A DNA stretch of 64,000 nucleotides from Motilimonas sp. E26. Its GTDB lineage: Bacteria; Pseudomonadota; Gammaproteobacteria; Enterobacterales; CBDFNC01. Below, piece by piece: positions 1-8,176 of this stretch. The stretch is taken from NCBI RefSeq assembly GCF_021278025.1, contig NZ_JAIBHJ010000012.1:1-64000 (forward strand), in the 5' to 3' direction. Every line of letters starts with the position of its first letter. Position 1 is the stretch's first letter. A program made the translations under genes and the position numbers. The notes beneath the pieces were generated by a model, which saw only the letters and a program-made list of their open reading frames with translations, did no database searches and had not been told where the DNA came from.

Positions 1-37
1 CACTGGCGTTTGCTATAATGTGGCTGCCTATGTACTG

Positions 38-73
38 CTGAACAAAATCTATACAGCAAAGATCAACAGACCC
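38..73. mobile_element. Right end of a mobile element (MITE/IS relative)
   Basis: The terminal 16 bases are the same as the terminal inverted repeat of the two MITE copies at 3885-4173 and 41895-42160 (AAAGATCAACAGACCC, followed by TA). About 20 bases further inward are still similar, and the rest diverges. Positions 1-37 do not match the MITE copies, so this may be the end of a larger or autonomous relative lying mostly outside the window. Its outer edge abuts the remaining coding sequence of the desaturase. Confidence 0.7.
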
Positions 74-771
74 TAGGTGTTTTAGTTGGTATGGCGGGGC
101 CAATTGGCATGCTGATGCAGCACGATCTAAGAGATTGGGCGCAAAGGCAGAAAAGGTGTCACGATTTTCTATTACACGGATCTAAAATACTGAAAGACGG
201 CTGGTGGCAACTTAATTGTGATCTTGTGTTGCAGCATCCTCCCGATTTTACGATCGAAGATGAAGTATCAAAAAATAAGTTCTACCTGTTTATTGAAAAA
301 TATTGGTTGCTTCAACAACTCGTTATCGCAATCCCGCTTTATCTACTGGGTGGCATACCGTGGTTGGTCTGGGGCGTTTCTGTCAGAATTGTTATCTCGG
401 TTGGTGGTCATTGGTTAATTGGATACTTTGCCCACAATCATGGTCAAAGAACTTGGACTGTTGAAGGTGCTGCGGTTCAGGGCCACAACATTCGTATTGC
501 AGGTTTTTTGTCAATGGGCGAGGCTTGGCACAATAATCATCATGCATATCCAGGCTCAGCCATGCTTGGGCTATACAAAGGCGAGTCCGATCCTGGTTGG
601 TGGGTACTCAATGCGCTACATAATATAGGCCTAGTAAAAAATATTAAACTTCCCAAAGATTTACCTCCTCGCTCCGAGTTGATTGCTGAAGATAAGAAGC
701 TGGCAGCTAGAGTCGAGCGAGAGCTTGAAGAGTGTAATTTAGTCCGTTTTATTAGGCGAGAGCGCGAATAA
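74..771 (+). pseudogene. Fatty-acid (acyl-CoA) desaturase, 5' part cut off by an inserted element
   Basis: The reading frame carries histidine boxes of the membrane acyl-CoA desaturase family: a HDxRDWAQRQ...CHDF segment soon after the first ATG at 91, a GYFAHNHGQRTW segment mid-protein and HNNHH near the C-terminal third. The family has about 100 or more residues before this point, including the first membrane segments and first histidine box, and none is present. The frame is open back through the element end but meets a TAA at 16-18. The coding sequence is collinear with the family from just after the TA at 74-75. I infer a gene broken by insertion rather than a short natural protein. Members introduce a double bond in acyl chains using a di-iron centre; this remnant is unlikely to be active. 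Confidence 0.75.
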
Positions 772-1195
772 AACGCCGTGCTTGGAGCTGTTACTGTGTT
801 TGCTGTTCAATATTAAGGATGTTCTTTTTTGCAGTAGGTTAGGGCAGATGGCGCTATCTACTGGATTTGTCAGTGTTCAATAGCCACTTCCCTAACTAAA
901 GAAACGGCAGTAATTTTATCGCTGATATAAATGATACTTAATTGAGTTAAATCGCTATTTTGATTGGTGTTTTGGTTAGCCCCTTGTTAAATTATAATTT
1001 TTATTACGTTAATAAAAAATTGCAGTTGAGCTTTGAGTCGGCCTAATTTTCAGCGTTGCGCTAGGATGCTGAAGCTAAGTTCAGTCGAGTATTAGTTTAC
1101 ATCGCTAGTTACTCGCACTGTTGTTGGTTGAATTTGATTTTCTGGCCACACTTTCACCGTTATGAATGTTGCTTGTCTTAAAATAGGGAGTATGA
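772..1195. other. Intergenic stretch, no gene seen
   Basis: About 420 bases of AT-rich sequence between the broken desaturase and the acetyltransferase. I see no ORF with a ribosome binding site, no RNA gene and no convincing terminator. It probably holds the promoter of the acetyltransferase gene, but no clear -35/-10 pair stands out. Confidence 0.5.
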
Positions 1196-1747
1196 ATGTT
1201 AGGAGAGTTGTTTTTCCCGGTAATTGAAACCACTCGATTACGATTGAAGCCTTTAGCTATAGAAGATTCTGCATGCTTACTTGAGATATTCTCAGATCCA
1301 GAGGTAATGAGATACTGGAATACGCCTCCCTGGGTGGCTATGCAGGAGGCTTATGATTTTGTTAATGAAAGTAAAGAGTTGATGTTACGTCAAGAATCTC
1401 TTGTGCTGGGGATTTACCTTAAGTCTACGGGAAAGCTGGTCGGTAAGTGTATGTTGTTTAGTTACGCTAAAGAATCTAAGCGTGCTGAAATTGGTTTTGG
1501 TTTGGGCCGCCCTTACTGGGGAAAAGGCTATATAAATGAAGCGGGCGAAGCATTAATTCAATATGGCTTTAGGTCATTGGGACTTCGTCGCATTGAAGCA
1601 GAAATAGACCCCGACAATCACGCCTCAGCAAAAGCATTAGTAAAACTTGGATTACAACAAGAGGGGTTGTTAAGGCAGCGTTGGCAAATTAATGGCGTAG
1701 TCTCTGACTCTGCACTCTATGGCAGACTGGTGAGTGATCCTATCTAG
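1196..1747 (+). CDS. GNAT-family N-acetyltransferase (RimJ/RimL type)
   Basis: 183-residue protein of the RimJ/RimL branch of GNAT acetyltransferases, which move an acetyl group from acetyl-CoA to an amine. The N-terminus has the typical ETTRLRLKPL strand, then an acidic helix with SDPEVMRYW. The acetyl-CoA loop is seen as GLGRPYWGKGYINEA at about residues 101-115, followed by the RRIEAEIDPDNHAS segment common in the family. The ATG at 1196 has a GGGAG five bases upstream and is preferred to the out-of-frame ATG four bases earlier. The substrate cannot be told from sequence: ribosomal protein N-termini, small amines and antibiotics are all known in the family. It stands alone, with no operon partner. 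Confidence 0.85.
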   Translation: MLGELFFPVIETTRLRLKPLAIEDSACLLEIFSDPEVMRYWNTPPWVAMQEAYDFVNESKELMLRQESLVLGIYLKSTGKLVGKCMLFSYAKESKRAEIGFGLGRPYWGKGYINEAGEALIQYGFRSLGLRRIEAEIDPDNHASAKALVKLGLQQEGLLRQRWQINGVVSDSALYGRLVSDPI

Positions 1748-2089
1748 ATAGCGTTGTGATAAAAATAATGACAGTTCTATCTGAAATCTTTGATTATCGA
1801 GTACAAAAAGATTTTGTATGAGTAGTTAGAGCGGTAACAGGCGTTATCGCTTCAAGTATGAATAGTTATCGACCTTCGAGATGTTATGGATTATTAAAGC
1901 AAGGGTTTTAGAGCTAGGATTAAAGCTACCACAAGCAAGATATTCGCAAAGGAATGACAGTCATTACGTGAAAGCAGGTAACTTGCCTATCCTTGTTGAT
2001 TCCAGATTACTGATGCAGTACATAGTCGTGGCATTGTTGATTAGGGTAATGAGCTTGCGGTATTTGAATAGCTCTGTTCGATTTATCAA
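1748..2089. other. Intergenic stretch, no convincing gene
   Basis: A 75-codon open frame (1881-2108) exists here, but it has no Shine-Dalgarno sequence, odd composition and no family resemblance I recognise, and it runs into the hairpin at 2091-2119. I do not call it a gene. The region ends at a terminator-like hairpin. Confidence 0.45.
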
Positions 2090-2090
2090 T

Positions 2091-2119
2091 TTGGGCCTAG
2101 CTGAGTAGGCCCGCTTTTC
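2091..2119. terminator. Terminator-like hairpin downstream of rnt
   Basis: GGGCCTA and TAGGCCC form a seven-pair stem with a six-base loop. On the plus strand it is followed by GCTTTTC, on the minus strand by AAATTG. It lies just beyond the rnt stop codon, so it most likely ends the rnt transcript, although its better T-run faces the plus direction. Confidence 0.5.
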
Positions 2120-2121
2120 AA

Positions 2122-2769
2122 TTACTCTTGTTCCATTAACGGCCAGCCTCCGAGTGCTTTCCAGCGGTTAACCATGTAACAAAATAGTTCTGCAGTGCGC
2201 TCCGTGTCATACAGGGCACTGTGCGCTTCTTTGTTGTCAAAGGGGATGTTGGCGGTTTTACAGGCCTTGGCAAGTACGGTTTGGCCTAAGGTTAATCCCG
2301 CTAGGGTGGCGGTATCAAAGCTAGCAAAAGGGTGGAATGGCGTGCGTTTTAAATTGGCGCGTTCAATCGCCGCGTTAACAAAGCCCATATCAAATGCGGC
2401 ATTGTGCGCCACCATGATTGAGCGATTGCAGCCGTGGGCTTTTTGTTCTTTTCTAATCACTTTGAATATTTCATGTAGGGCATCGTATTCGGTGACCGCG
2501 CCGCGCAGAGGGTTGTGCGGGTCAATGCCGTTAAAGTCTAATGCTGCCTGCTCTAAATTAGCCCCTTCAAAAGGCTCTACGTGAAAATGCAGGGTTTTAC
2601 TTGGGATCAACCAGCCGTCTTTGTCCATGGTGGTTAGTACGGCGGCAATTTCTAATAAAGCATCAGTACGCGGATTAAAACCAGCGGTTTCCACATCGAT
2701 AACGACAGGAAAGTAGCCACGGAATCTTTTTGCTAACGGGGAGTCGCCGTTTTTGATTTCATCAGTCAT
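2122..2769 (-). CDS. rnt: Ribonuclease T
   Basis: 215-residue DEDD-family 3'-5' exoribonuclease that trims the CCA end of tRNAs and the 3' ends of 5S and other stable RNAs. The first exonuclease motif is V-I-D-V-E-T with D25 and E27. The second is [10 protein letters not shown] in the middle of the protein. The last is [13 protein letters not shown] near the C-terminus, giving the fourth acidic residue and the catalytic histidine. Length is normal for the family. It diverges from motY, an arrangement also known from Vibrio, which supports both assignments. Confidence 0.95.
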   Translation of the reverse strand: MTDEIKNGDSPLAKRFRGYFPVVIDVETAGFNPRTDALLEIAAVLTTMDKDGWLIPSKTLHFHVEPFEGANLEQAALDFNGIDPHNPLRGAVTEYDALHEIFKVIRKEQKAHGCNRSIMVAHNAAFDMGFVNAAIERANLKRTPFHPFASFDTATLAGLTLGQTVLAKACKTANIPFDNKEAHSALYDTERTAELFCYMVNRWKALGGWPLMEQE

Positions 2770-2838
2770 AGTTAAAGCTAGCTAGTTTAAAAACGGCCAA
2801 TTATGCCAGAGTTTTTGTGATAAGACTGGAAAATATAT

Positions 2839-2865
2839 TAAAGGTTATTTATTCAGCGCCGATAC
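2839..2865 (+). promoter_or_regulatory. Sigma-28 (FliA) promoter of motY
   Basis: TAAAGGTT, exactly 11 bases, then GCCGATAC. This matches the enterobacterial FliA consensus TAAAGTTT-N11-GCCGATAA at 14 of 16 defined bases with exact spacing. It lies 87 bases upstream of the motY start codon and points toward it. motY is known to be a late flagellar gene in Vibrio, so the position makes biological sense. Confidence 0.85.
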
Positions 2866-2951
2866 AAAGCTAGTATGGGAAATCTATTCTCAAATTTTCA
2901 TCAGGTTCAGCTTTGGTGATATTAGTATCATAGCGACAATGGAATTTAGGT

Positions 2952-3824
2952 ATGGCGAATTGGAAATGGTTGATTATGTTGATGTTATCACCATCAGCAA
3001 TAGCATCAAATAAAATTTACAGCGCAGATCTAACTAATTCAGTCTGGCAGGTAACGAAAGCGAATCCCATTGAATGCACCCTAGATCATAATATTCCTCG
3101 TTTTGGTAATGCTCGATTCACTGTTCGCGCCAGTAAATCTGTGAATATTGATTTTGATCTTGATGGTAAGCGTGAAACGCCTGCTACCCGACAAGTGACT
3201 TTGCGCTCGGTTCCTCCCTCTTGGCGACCAGGTGTTGCGGCTAATGATATTACGCTGGTTAAGTTTCACGAAGGCTTTGATGGTTACTTAAGTGGCAAAA
3301 ATGCTTGGGCGATGCTGAGCGAGTTAGAAGAGGGACAGTTTCCCACTTTTATTTTTAGTGATTGGTACAATCAAGATGAAGTCACTCAGGTTGCACTATC
3401 TGCGGTGAACTTCAGACAGAAGTATTTAGACTTTAATGATTGTGTCTCGGGGCTCTTACCTTACAGCTTTGAAGATATTTCATTTAGTATTTTGAATTAT
3501 GTGAAAAATGGCAGTGATCTAACACGTCATTCTAAACAGCGGCTGAAAATGATTGGTGAATATTTGCGCTACGATGAAGCGGTAAATATCATTCTTATTG
3601 ATGGTTATTCTGATAGTTATGGTGGTCGTTGGAGTAATCAGCAATTATCAGAAAAGCGCGCCGAAAGTGTGAAAAGCTATTTAACTGAGCTGGGCGTGGA
3701 TCCGAGTAAGTTCACCGTTGAGGGCCATGGAGAGAAACGCCACATTGCAGATAACCGCTCAGACGTGCAGCGTCCTAAAAACCGCCGAGTGGTGATATCC
3801 ATCGGGCGTGAGGAAGAAATATAA
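2952..3824 (+). CDS. motY: Sodium-type flagellar motor T-ring protein MotY
   Basis: 290-residue secreted protein. Residues 1-18 are a signal peptide ending SAIAS. About 20-150 match the MotY N-terminal domain, which in Vibrio contacts the basal body and recruits the PomA/PomB stators. About 175-285 form an OmpA-type peptidoglycan-binding domain with IDGYSDSYGG, NQQLSEKRAESVKSYL and RPKNRRVVISI. It should form the periplasmic T-ring with MotX, which is not in this window. A sigma-28 promoter lies upstream and a strong terminator immediately downstream, so it is a single-gene unit. Confidence 0.92.
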   Translation: MANWKWLIMLMLSPSAIASNKIYSADLTNSVWQVTKANPIECTLDHNIPRFGNARFTVRASKSVNIDFDLDGKRETPATRQVTLRSVPPSWRPGVAANDITLVKFHEGFDGYLSGKNAWAMLSELEEGQFPTFIFSDWYNQDEVTQVALSAVNFRQKYLDFNDCVSGLLPYSFEDISFSILNYVKNGSDLTRHSKQRLKMIGEYLRYDEAVNIILIDGYSDSYGGRWSNQQLSEKRAESVKSYLTELGVDPSKFTVEGHGEKRHIADNRSDVQRPKNRRVVISIGREEEI

Positions 3825-3854
3825 ACGGCTAACGAATCAATTTTTAACCGTGTT

Positions 3855-3879
3855 GACCCGCTTTGAGCGGGTCTTTTTT
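3855..3879 (+). terminator. Rho-independent terminator of motY
   Basis: GACCCGC-TTTGA-GCGGGTC stem-loop followed by six T's, 31 bases after the motY stop codon. The MITE-like element begins five bases beyond it. Confidence 0.9.
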
Positions 3880-3884
3880 GTCTA

Positions 3885-4173
3885 GGGTCTGTTGATCTTT
3901 GCTGGTTGATTTTTGTTCGAGAGGGGACACCTTGTCTAAAAGCGTTTTGAGCAAGGCGAGCAGTGTGTAGCTTAGCATTCTAAGTAAATACTGCTCAACG
4001 ATGGGCAAAACGCTTTTAGCCGAATCCGTAGGACAGCGTTTGTTGGTCATTTCTACTGCGTTAGCGCCTTTTCGCGTAGTTCACTATGCCACAAAGGTGC
4101 TGGCCACAACGAACGTTTTGTATAAATACCCAACAATTCGCTGCAAAAACAATCACGAAAGATCAACAGACCC
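3885..4173. mobile_element. MITE-like non-autonomous element, copy A
   Basis: 289-bp element bounded by 16-base terminal inverted repeats GGGTCTGTTGATCTTT / AAAGATCAACAGACCC and flanked by TA on both sides, consistent with a TA target duplication. It has no transposase. Inside are two long imperfect inverted repeats: AAAAGCGTTTTG (about 3938) with CAAAACGCTTTT (about 4006), and the TTGTTGG-type arms around 4040 and 4126. It is inverted relative to copy B at 41895-42160 and about 23 bp longer. TA duplication suggests mobilisation by an IS630/Tc1-like or IS5-group transposase; I cannot say which. Open frames inside it (such as from 4001) recur in copy B only because the DNA is repeated. Confidence 0.85.
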
Positions 4174-4179
4174 TAGCGA

Positions 4180-5367
4180 TTACTGTCCGTAACGGCGTAG
4201 CCAAGCTTGCTCAATAGCTGCAACCCAGCTTGGGTGAGGTTCAAGTAAAATCGGGCCCAAATCCGCTTCACTTAAGCTGGCAGGGTGGCGTTTGATTTGA
4301 TTAAACATGGCTTGCTGTTGCGGTGTGAGGGTGTGCATGCTTAGCACCGTTGGGTCACCCCATACTGCTGGATCTGCTTTACGTGCTTGGGCTTGAGGTG
4401 ACATTAACCAGTTAGCAAAAACCTGAGCCGCAGCGGTGTTTGACGAATTGTATGGAATGGCCACAAAGTGAGTATTACCTAAACTACCGCCTTGATGGAC
4501 GTAAGATTTTACACTCTCAGGTAGTTCGTTATTGTTGATGCTATTCGCGGCATCATTGGGGTTAAAACTAAGTGCAATACTGATTTCGCCGTCGTTTAGC
4601 TTGGCTTTGAGTTGGGCCTGACTAGCAACAAATGCATTACCTTTACGCCACATCAGTGGGTGCAATTGATCAAGAAATTGCCACAGTGGCGCAGTCACTT
4701 TAGAAAAATCAGCTTTATTGACGTCATCATAAAGAGCAGGGTTGCTATTGGTGGTTTCGATTAAAGCTTGCTTAACGAATGTCATGCCATGAAAGTCAGG
4801 TAATTTAGGGTAACTAAATTGACCGGGGTGTTGCTGCAAAAATTGATGCAGTTCATTCATGGAACGAGGGAAGTTTTTAACTCGTGCGGTGTCAGCCATG
4901 AATACCAATTGTGCCATGCCCCAAGGCGCTTCTAAACCATCAACGGGCACGGTAAAGTCTGCCGCGATAGAAGGCTTTTCAGTGGCATCTGTGTATTTCA
5001 TGTTGGGTAAGTTGGCAGTGAAAGGGCCAAATAGCAGTTGTTGCTCTTTCATGGCAGCGAAGTTTTCACCGTTAATCCAAATTAAGTCTACTTTTCCTTT
5101 GTTATGGTTGGCCGCTGTTTTTTCCGCTAACACTTGGTTCACCACGGTGCCAGTATCAGATACTTTTACATGGATAACCTTAATATCGTATTGCAGCTTA
5201 GCCTGTTCGCCGGCCCACTGAATATAGTCATTGATGGTTTGTGAGCCACCCCAAGCATAAAAATAAATGGTTTGTCCTTGGGCTTGTTGTTGTATTTCGT
5301 TCCATGTTGGCGCCGCTAGGCTGAATGTTGAAAATAATAGCAAGGTAAAAAAATAGAGTATGCGCAT
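4180..5367 (-). CDS. ynjB: ABC transporter substrate-binding protein, YnjB family
   Basis: 395 residues with an N-terminal signal peptide (MRILYFFTLLLFSTFSLAA) and the YnjB signature YFYAWGGSQTINDYIQW soon after it. The protein has the extended two-lobe layout of the iron/thiamine/putative sulfonate-type solute-binding proteins, with DLIWINGENF and APWGMAQLVF as recognisable blocks. Its ligand is unknown even in E. coli. In E. coli the permease ynjC and ATPase ynjD follow; here the gene ends six bases before a MITE and no permease or ATPase follows, so it looks orphaned. The gene begins 32 bases after the TIGR02444-type gene and is probably cotranscribed with it. Confidence 0.85.
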   Translation of the reverse strand: MRILYFFTLLLFSTFSLAAPTWNEIQQQAQGQTIYFYAWGGSQTINDYIQWAGEQAKLQYDIKVIHVKVSDTGTVVNQVLAEKTAANHNKGKVDLIWINGENFAAMKEQQLLFGPFTANLPNMKYTDATEKPSIAADFTVPVDGLEAPWGMAQLVFMADTARVKNFPRSMNELHQFLQQHPGQFSYPKLPDFHGMTFVKQALIETTNSNPALYDDVNKADFSKVTAPLWQFLDQLHPLMWRKGNAFVASQAQLKAKLNDGEISIALSFNPNDAANSINNNELPESVKSYVHQGGSLGNTHFVAIPYNSSNTAAAQVFANWLMSPQAQARKADPAVWGDPTVLSMHTLTPQQQAMFNQIKRHPASLSEADLGPILLEPHPSWVAAIEQAWLRRYGQ

Positions 5368-5399
5368 ATCCGTTCCTTTTATCGCAATGATGGCGTGGT

Positions 5400-5873
5400 T
5401 TAAGTCGTTGTTGCTGTGAGTTTAGCTAATTTATTGAATAGGTTAGCGGCTTTTTTCGGGGGTATGGTTCGTGTTGCAAGGTAGCGCTGGCCGTTACTAG
5501 AGATATTGGAGCATTGAATTAATAGCGGTGAAAATTTGTGTTTGGCTAGGTTCCTTTGCCATAACTGCTGCTGTAATGCGCGTTCTAATATCAGTTCAAT
5601 GGCTAAAATTTGTTGATAGCTGTGCGGCGAGCGCTGCGTTTTTAGCTGTTGTCGAGCCCAGCGGTAAGGGCGAAGAATACAGCGTTCATAACGCTCTGCT
5701 TGTTCGCTTAACCGTTGCCAGCGCTCTGCGCTGAGCTGTAGCCCTTTTTTATCTAGGAATAAAGCCAATAACAGCAAATTGACATTGAGTGCAAATTCAT
5801 TTTGAAGCTGCAATAGTGTAGGTTGAGTGTTGGCGTTATAAAGAGCCTCACACTGGCGCCACAAGTCATTCAT
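5400..5873 (-). CDS. TIGR02444 family protein (DUF2390-like), function unknown
   Basis: 157-residue soluble, helical protein rich in Leu, Gln, Arg and Trp. The N-terminal MNDLWRQCEALYN...FALNVNLLLLALFLDKKG block is characteristic of the TIGR02444 family, as are the repeated WQRL/RPYRWARQQL helices. No enzymatic motif is visible and no function is established for the family. Its start codon overlaps the end of the upstream 46-residue ORF, and ynjB follows at 32 bases, giving a probable three-gene transcript. Confidence 0.75.
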   Translation of the reverse strand: MNDLWRQCEALYNANTQPTLLQLQNEFALNVNLLLLALFLDKKGLQLSAERWQRLSEQAERYERCILRPYRWARQQLKTQRSPHSYQQILAIELILERALQQQLWQRNLAKHKFSPLLIQCSNISSNGQRYLATRTIPPKKAANLFNKLAKLTATTT

Positions 5874-6006
5874 GGTTATCTTGTTGCTCAGTTTTTGGTT
5901 GTTCTTGTTTACACTCTTGATTGGCTATGTCGCTGCAACAGCTACTATTATGTACTTGCTCTATCCACAGGGCGAGTTCTTCTTCACTGACTTTTTTCTG
6001 GCTCAT
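5866..6006 (-). CDS. Small 46-residue protein with three cysteines, unknown
   Basis: A short ORF starting MSQKKVSEEELALWIEQVHN, followed by a CC pair, one further cysteine and an acidic Gln/Lys-rich tail. The ATG at 6006 has AGGAT six bases upstream. The ORF overlaps the TIGR02444-type gene by eight bases in another frame, typical of translational coupling. I recognise no family. The cysteines might bind a metal, but a fourth ligand is not obvious. The start signal and coupling make it likely to be real. Confidence 0.6.
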   Translation of the reverse strand: MSQKKVSEEELALWIEQVHNSSCCSDIANQECKQEQPKTEQQDNHE

Positions 6007-6139
6007 GTTAATCCTATTTAGTGATAGTGGTGATGGCTTATATTAATATAGCGTTGGCCATGAGCGTAAAATATATTTGAGTCAAGGCGGCGCGATTGAT
6101 AAAGTCGGCGTCAAATTTAGTCAGCTAAGAGCATTTAAG

Positions 6140-6616
6140 ATGATCGAAAAGAATACCGTTGTGCAGTTCTCTTATGAATTAACCGACCAAGATGGCACGC
6201 TACTGGAAACCAGCAAAGGTGAAGCAATTGCTTACCTTCATGGTCAAAACAACATGTTAGCCGGTGTTGAAGCCGCTCTTGAAGGCAAGGCTGAGGGCGA
6301 TCAAGTTAAGGTTACGTTAACGCCTGAAGAGTCGTACGGTGAGCGTCAAGAAGGTGCTGTACAACGCGTGCCAGCTAAGCATTTACAAGGTGCTAAAAAA
6401 TGGCTACCAGGCATGATTGCACAAATTAATACCGACAACGGCGCTCGCCAAGTGACGGTGGTGAAAGTGGGTAAATTTATGATCACTGTTGACACTAACC
6501 ATCCGTTTGCAGGTAAAACACTTACCTTTGATATGAAAGTGGTTGGTGTTCGTCCTGCTACTGAAGAAGAAATTGCTCATAAGCATGCTCATGGTGAAGG
6601 CGGCCATCAGCACTAA
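6140..6616 (+). CDS. FKBP-type peptidyl-prolyl cis-trans isomerase, SlyD-like
   Basis: 158 residues from the ATG at 6140 (MIEKNTVVQFSYEL). The longer frame from 6077 adds 21 residues that do not match the family. The FKBP core has LTDQDGTLLETS, YLHGQNNMLAGVEAALEG, then the inserted-flap region PEESYGERQEGAVQRVP and NHPFAGKTLTFDMKVVGVRPATEEE. This is the SlyD-type architecture. The C-terminus ends with a short histidine-rich HKHAHGEGGHQH tail, much shorter than the metal-binding tail of E. coli SlyD, so it may bind nickel weakly or not at all. Role: proline isomerisation and chaperone activity in the cytoplasm. A terminator follows directly. Confidence 0.85.
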   Translation: MIEKNTVVQFSYELTDQDGTLLETSKGEAIAYLHGQNNMLAGVEAALEGKAEGDQVKVTLTPEESYGERQEGAVQRVPAKHLQGAKKWLPGMIAQINTDNGARQVTVVKVGKFMITVDTNHPFAGKTLTFDMKVVGVRPATEEEIAHKHAHGEGGHQH

Positions 6617-6630
6617 TCAGTATTTTTATT

Positions 6631-6654
6631 AAGGAGCGTAAGCTCCTTTTTTTT
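6631..6654 (+). terminator. Rho-independent terminator after the FKBP gene
   Basis: AAGGAGC-GTA-AGCTCCTT hairpin running into a T-run, 14 bases after the stop codon. Confidence 0.85.
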
Positions 6655-6683
6655 AATCTTAAACTTAGGGTTGAGTGGACTGA

Positions 6684-6699
6684 ACACGAACGTTTGATA
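6684..6699 (+). promoter_or_regulatory. Possible PurR-like operator upstream of pyrC
   Basis: ACACGAACGTTTGATA matches the E. coli PurR box ACGCAAACGTTTGCGT at 11 of 16 bases, with the central ACGTTT intact. It lies about 75 bases before pyrC, a known PurR target in E. coli. The outer half-sites are poor, so this is a weak call. Confidence 0.25.
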
Positions 6700-6771
6700 A
6701 AAACGTTAAGTCAATGACTCAAAATCTATTTTATTTTAAACTGCACCCATTTCAGCAGCTGGAGAAGATCA

Positions 6772-7806
6772 ATGTCGACTACCTCATTAACCATTACACG
6801 CCCCGACGATTGGCATGTGCATTTACGTGACGGCGATGTGTTAGCTGATACCACGCGCGATATTAGCCGTTATATGGGGCGCGCCATTATTATGCCTAAT
6901 CTAGTGCCTCCGGTGACAGATACCCAAGGCGCACTAGATTACCGTGCGCGCATTATGGCGAACAATAAAACGGATCATTTTGAACCTTTGATGGTGCTTT
7001 ACTTAACCGATAACACCACCGCCGATGAAATTCGTAAAGCTAAAGCCAGTGGAGTGGTGTACGCCGCTAAACTTTATCCAGCCGGTGCGACGACTAATTC
7101 AGATTCGGGTGTGACGTCGGTAGACAACATTGCGCCAGCGATTGCGGCAATGGAAGAAGTGGGGATGTTACTGTTAGTACACGGTGAGGTGACCCATCAT
7201 GACATTGATATTTTTGACCGTGAAGCGGTGTTTATTGAGCAAGTGATGAAGCCATTAGTGGCAAGATTTCCTAATCTGAAAATAGTGATGGAGCACATTA
7301 CCACCAAACATGCCGTTGAGTTTGTTTCGCAAGCGCCGAGTAATGTTGGTGCAACCATCACCGCCCATCATTTACTGTATAACCGTAACCATATGCTTGT
7401 TGGTGGTATCAAACCGCACTTTTATTGCTTACCTATATTAAAACGAAATACGCATCAGCAAGCCTTGTTAGAGGCTGCAACCAGTGGCAATAAGAAGTTC
7501 TTTTTAGGCACAGATTCAGCGCCACATGCAAAAGGTGCCAAAGAGTCGGCTTGTGGTTGTGCCGGCTCTTACACAGCCCATGCTGCTATTGAGTTGTATG
7601 CAGAAGTGTTTGAAATGATGAATGCATTAGAGAACCTAGAAGCCTTTGCTAGCTTTAATGGTCCTGATTTTTATGGTTTGCCGCGTAATAGTGATACCAT
7701 CACATTAGAAAAATCTGATTGGCTTGTGCCGGAAAGCCTGTCTTTTGGCGGCGATAAAGTGGTGCCGATTAAGGCGGGTGAAATGATGACTTGGCAAGTT
7801 AAATAA
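6772..7806 (+). CDS. pyrC: Dihydroorotase
   Basis: 344-residue class II dihydroorotase, which closes carbamoyl-aspartate to dihydroorotate in pyrimidine synthesis. The metal-binding HxH is H15 and H17 in [11 protein letters not shown]. The lysine that becomes carboxylated is in [16 protein letters not shown]. Further metal ligands are in LLVHGEV and MEHITTKHA, and the catalytic aspartate is in [17 protein letters not shown]. Length equals the family norm. The start ATG has GGAG ten bases upstream. It is a single gene ended by a perfect palindrome. Confidence 0.97.
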   Translation: MSTTSLTITRPDDWHVHLRDGDVLADTTRDISRYMGRAIIMPNLVPPVTDTQGALDYRARIMANNKTDHFEPLMVLYLTDNTTADEIRKAKASGVVYAAKLYPAGATTNSDSGVTSVDNIAPAIAAMEEVGMLLLVHGEVTHHDIDIFDREAVFIEQVMKPLVARFPNLKIVMEHITTKHAVEFVSQAPSNVGATITAHHLLYNRNHMLVGGIKPHFYCLPILKRNTHQQALLEAATSGNKKFFLGTDSAPHAKGAKESACGCAGSYTAHAAIELYAEVFEMMNALENLEAFASFNGPDFYGLPRNSDTITLEKSDWLVPESLSFGGDKVVPIKAGEMMTWQVK

Positions 7807-7817
7807 TTGAAGCAATG

Positions 7818-7847
7818 GCCAATACTGAAGCTTCAGTATTGGCTTTG
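7818..7847. terminator. Bidirectional terminator between pyrC and the 107-residue membrane protein
   Basis: A perfect 26-base palindrome at 7818-7843 centred on AGCT, followed on the plus strand by TTTG. It sits between convergent genes and probably serves both. Confidence 0.75.
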
Positions 7848-7852
7848 TTTCA

Positions 7853-8176
7853 TTAAATAATCAACATAAAGCCAATAAACGCGACCGCTAATCCTATCCC
7901 AGACCAACTGAGCCAGCGATAAATAGCATGGCTACGGTAACCACCAACAGCATAAAGGGTTAGCAGCAAAGTAAATAACCCACTGAGTAAATATCCTTTA
8001 CCGTTTGTTCTATCCTTTAAGAGTGTTAGAAAATTGCTATCATTGAGTTGAGACACTTGATTTAATTGCGAACTAATGTCGATACAGCCATAACTGAAAA
8101 CGGCAGTGGATAGAACGAACATAATCAATACTGCTAACGGGTGGGCTTTTAATCCCGTAAATGTTAAATCGCGCAT
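7853..8176 (-). CDS. Small hypothetical inner-membrane protein
   Basis: 107 residues with three predicted membrane segments: about 14-32 (AVLIMFVLSTAVFSYG), 62-80 (YLLSGLFTLLLTLYAVGGY) and 88-107 (WLSWSGIGLAVAFIGFMLI). A polar stretch of about 30 residues lies between the first two. I recognise no named family. It is transcribed away from cheV and toward pyrC. Confidence 0.65.
   Translation of the reverse strand: MRDLTFTGLKAHPLAVLIMFVLSTAVFSYGCIDISSQLNQVSQLNDSNFLTLLKDRTNGKGYLLSGLFTLLLTLYAVGGYRSHAIYRWLSWSGIGLAVAFIGFMLII

Noticed and set aside
1881-2108. 75-codon frame on the plus strand
   Set aside because: No ribosome signal, no family resemblance and overlap with the hairpin at 2091-2119.
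4001-4192. MGKTLLAESVGQRLL-type frame, repeated at 41848-42054
   Set aside because: Lies in the MITE and recurs only because the element is repeated; it runs out into flanking sequence in different ways.
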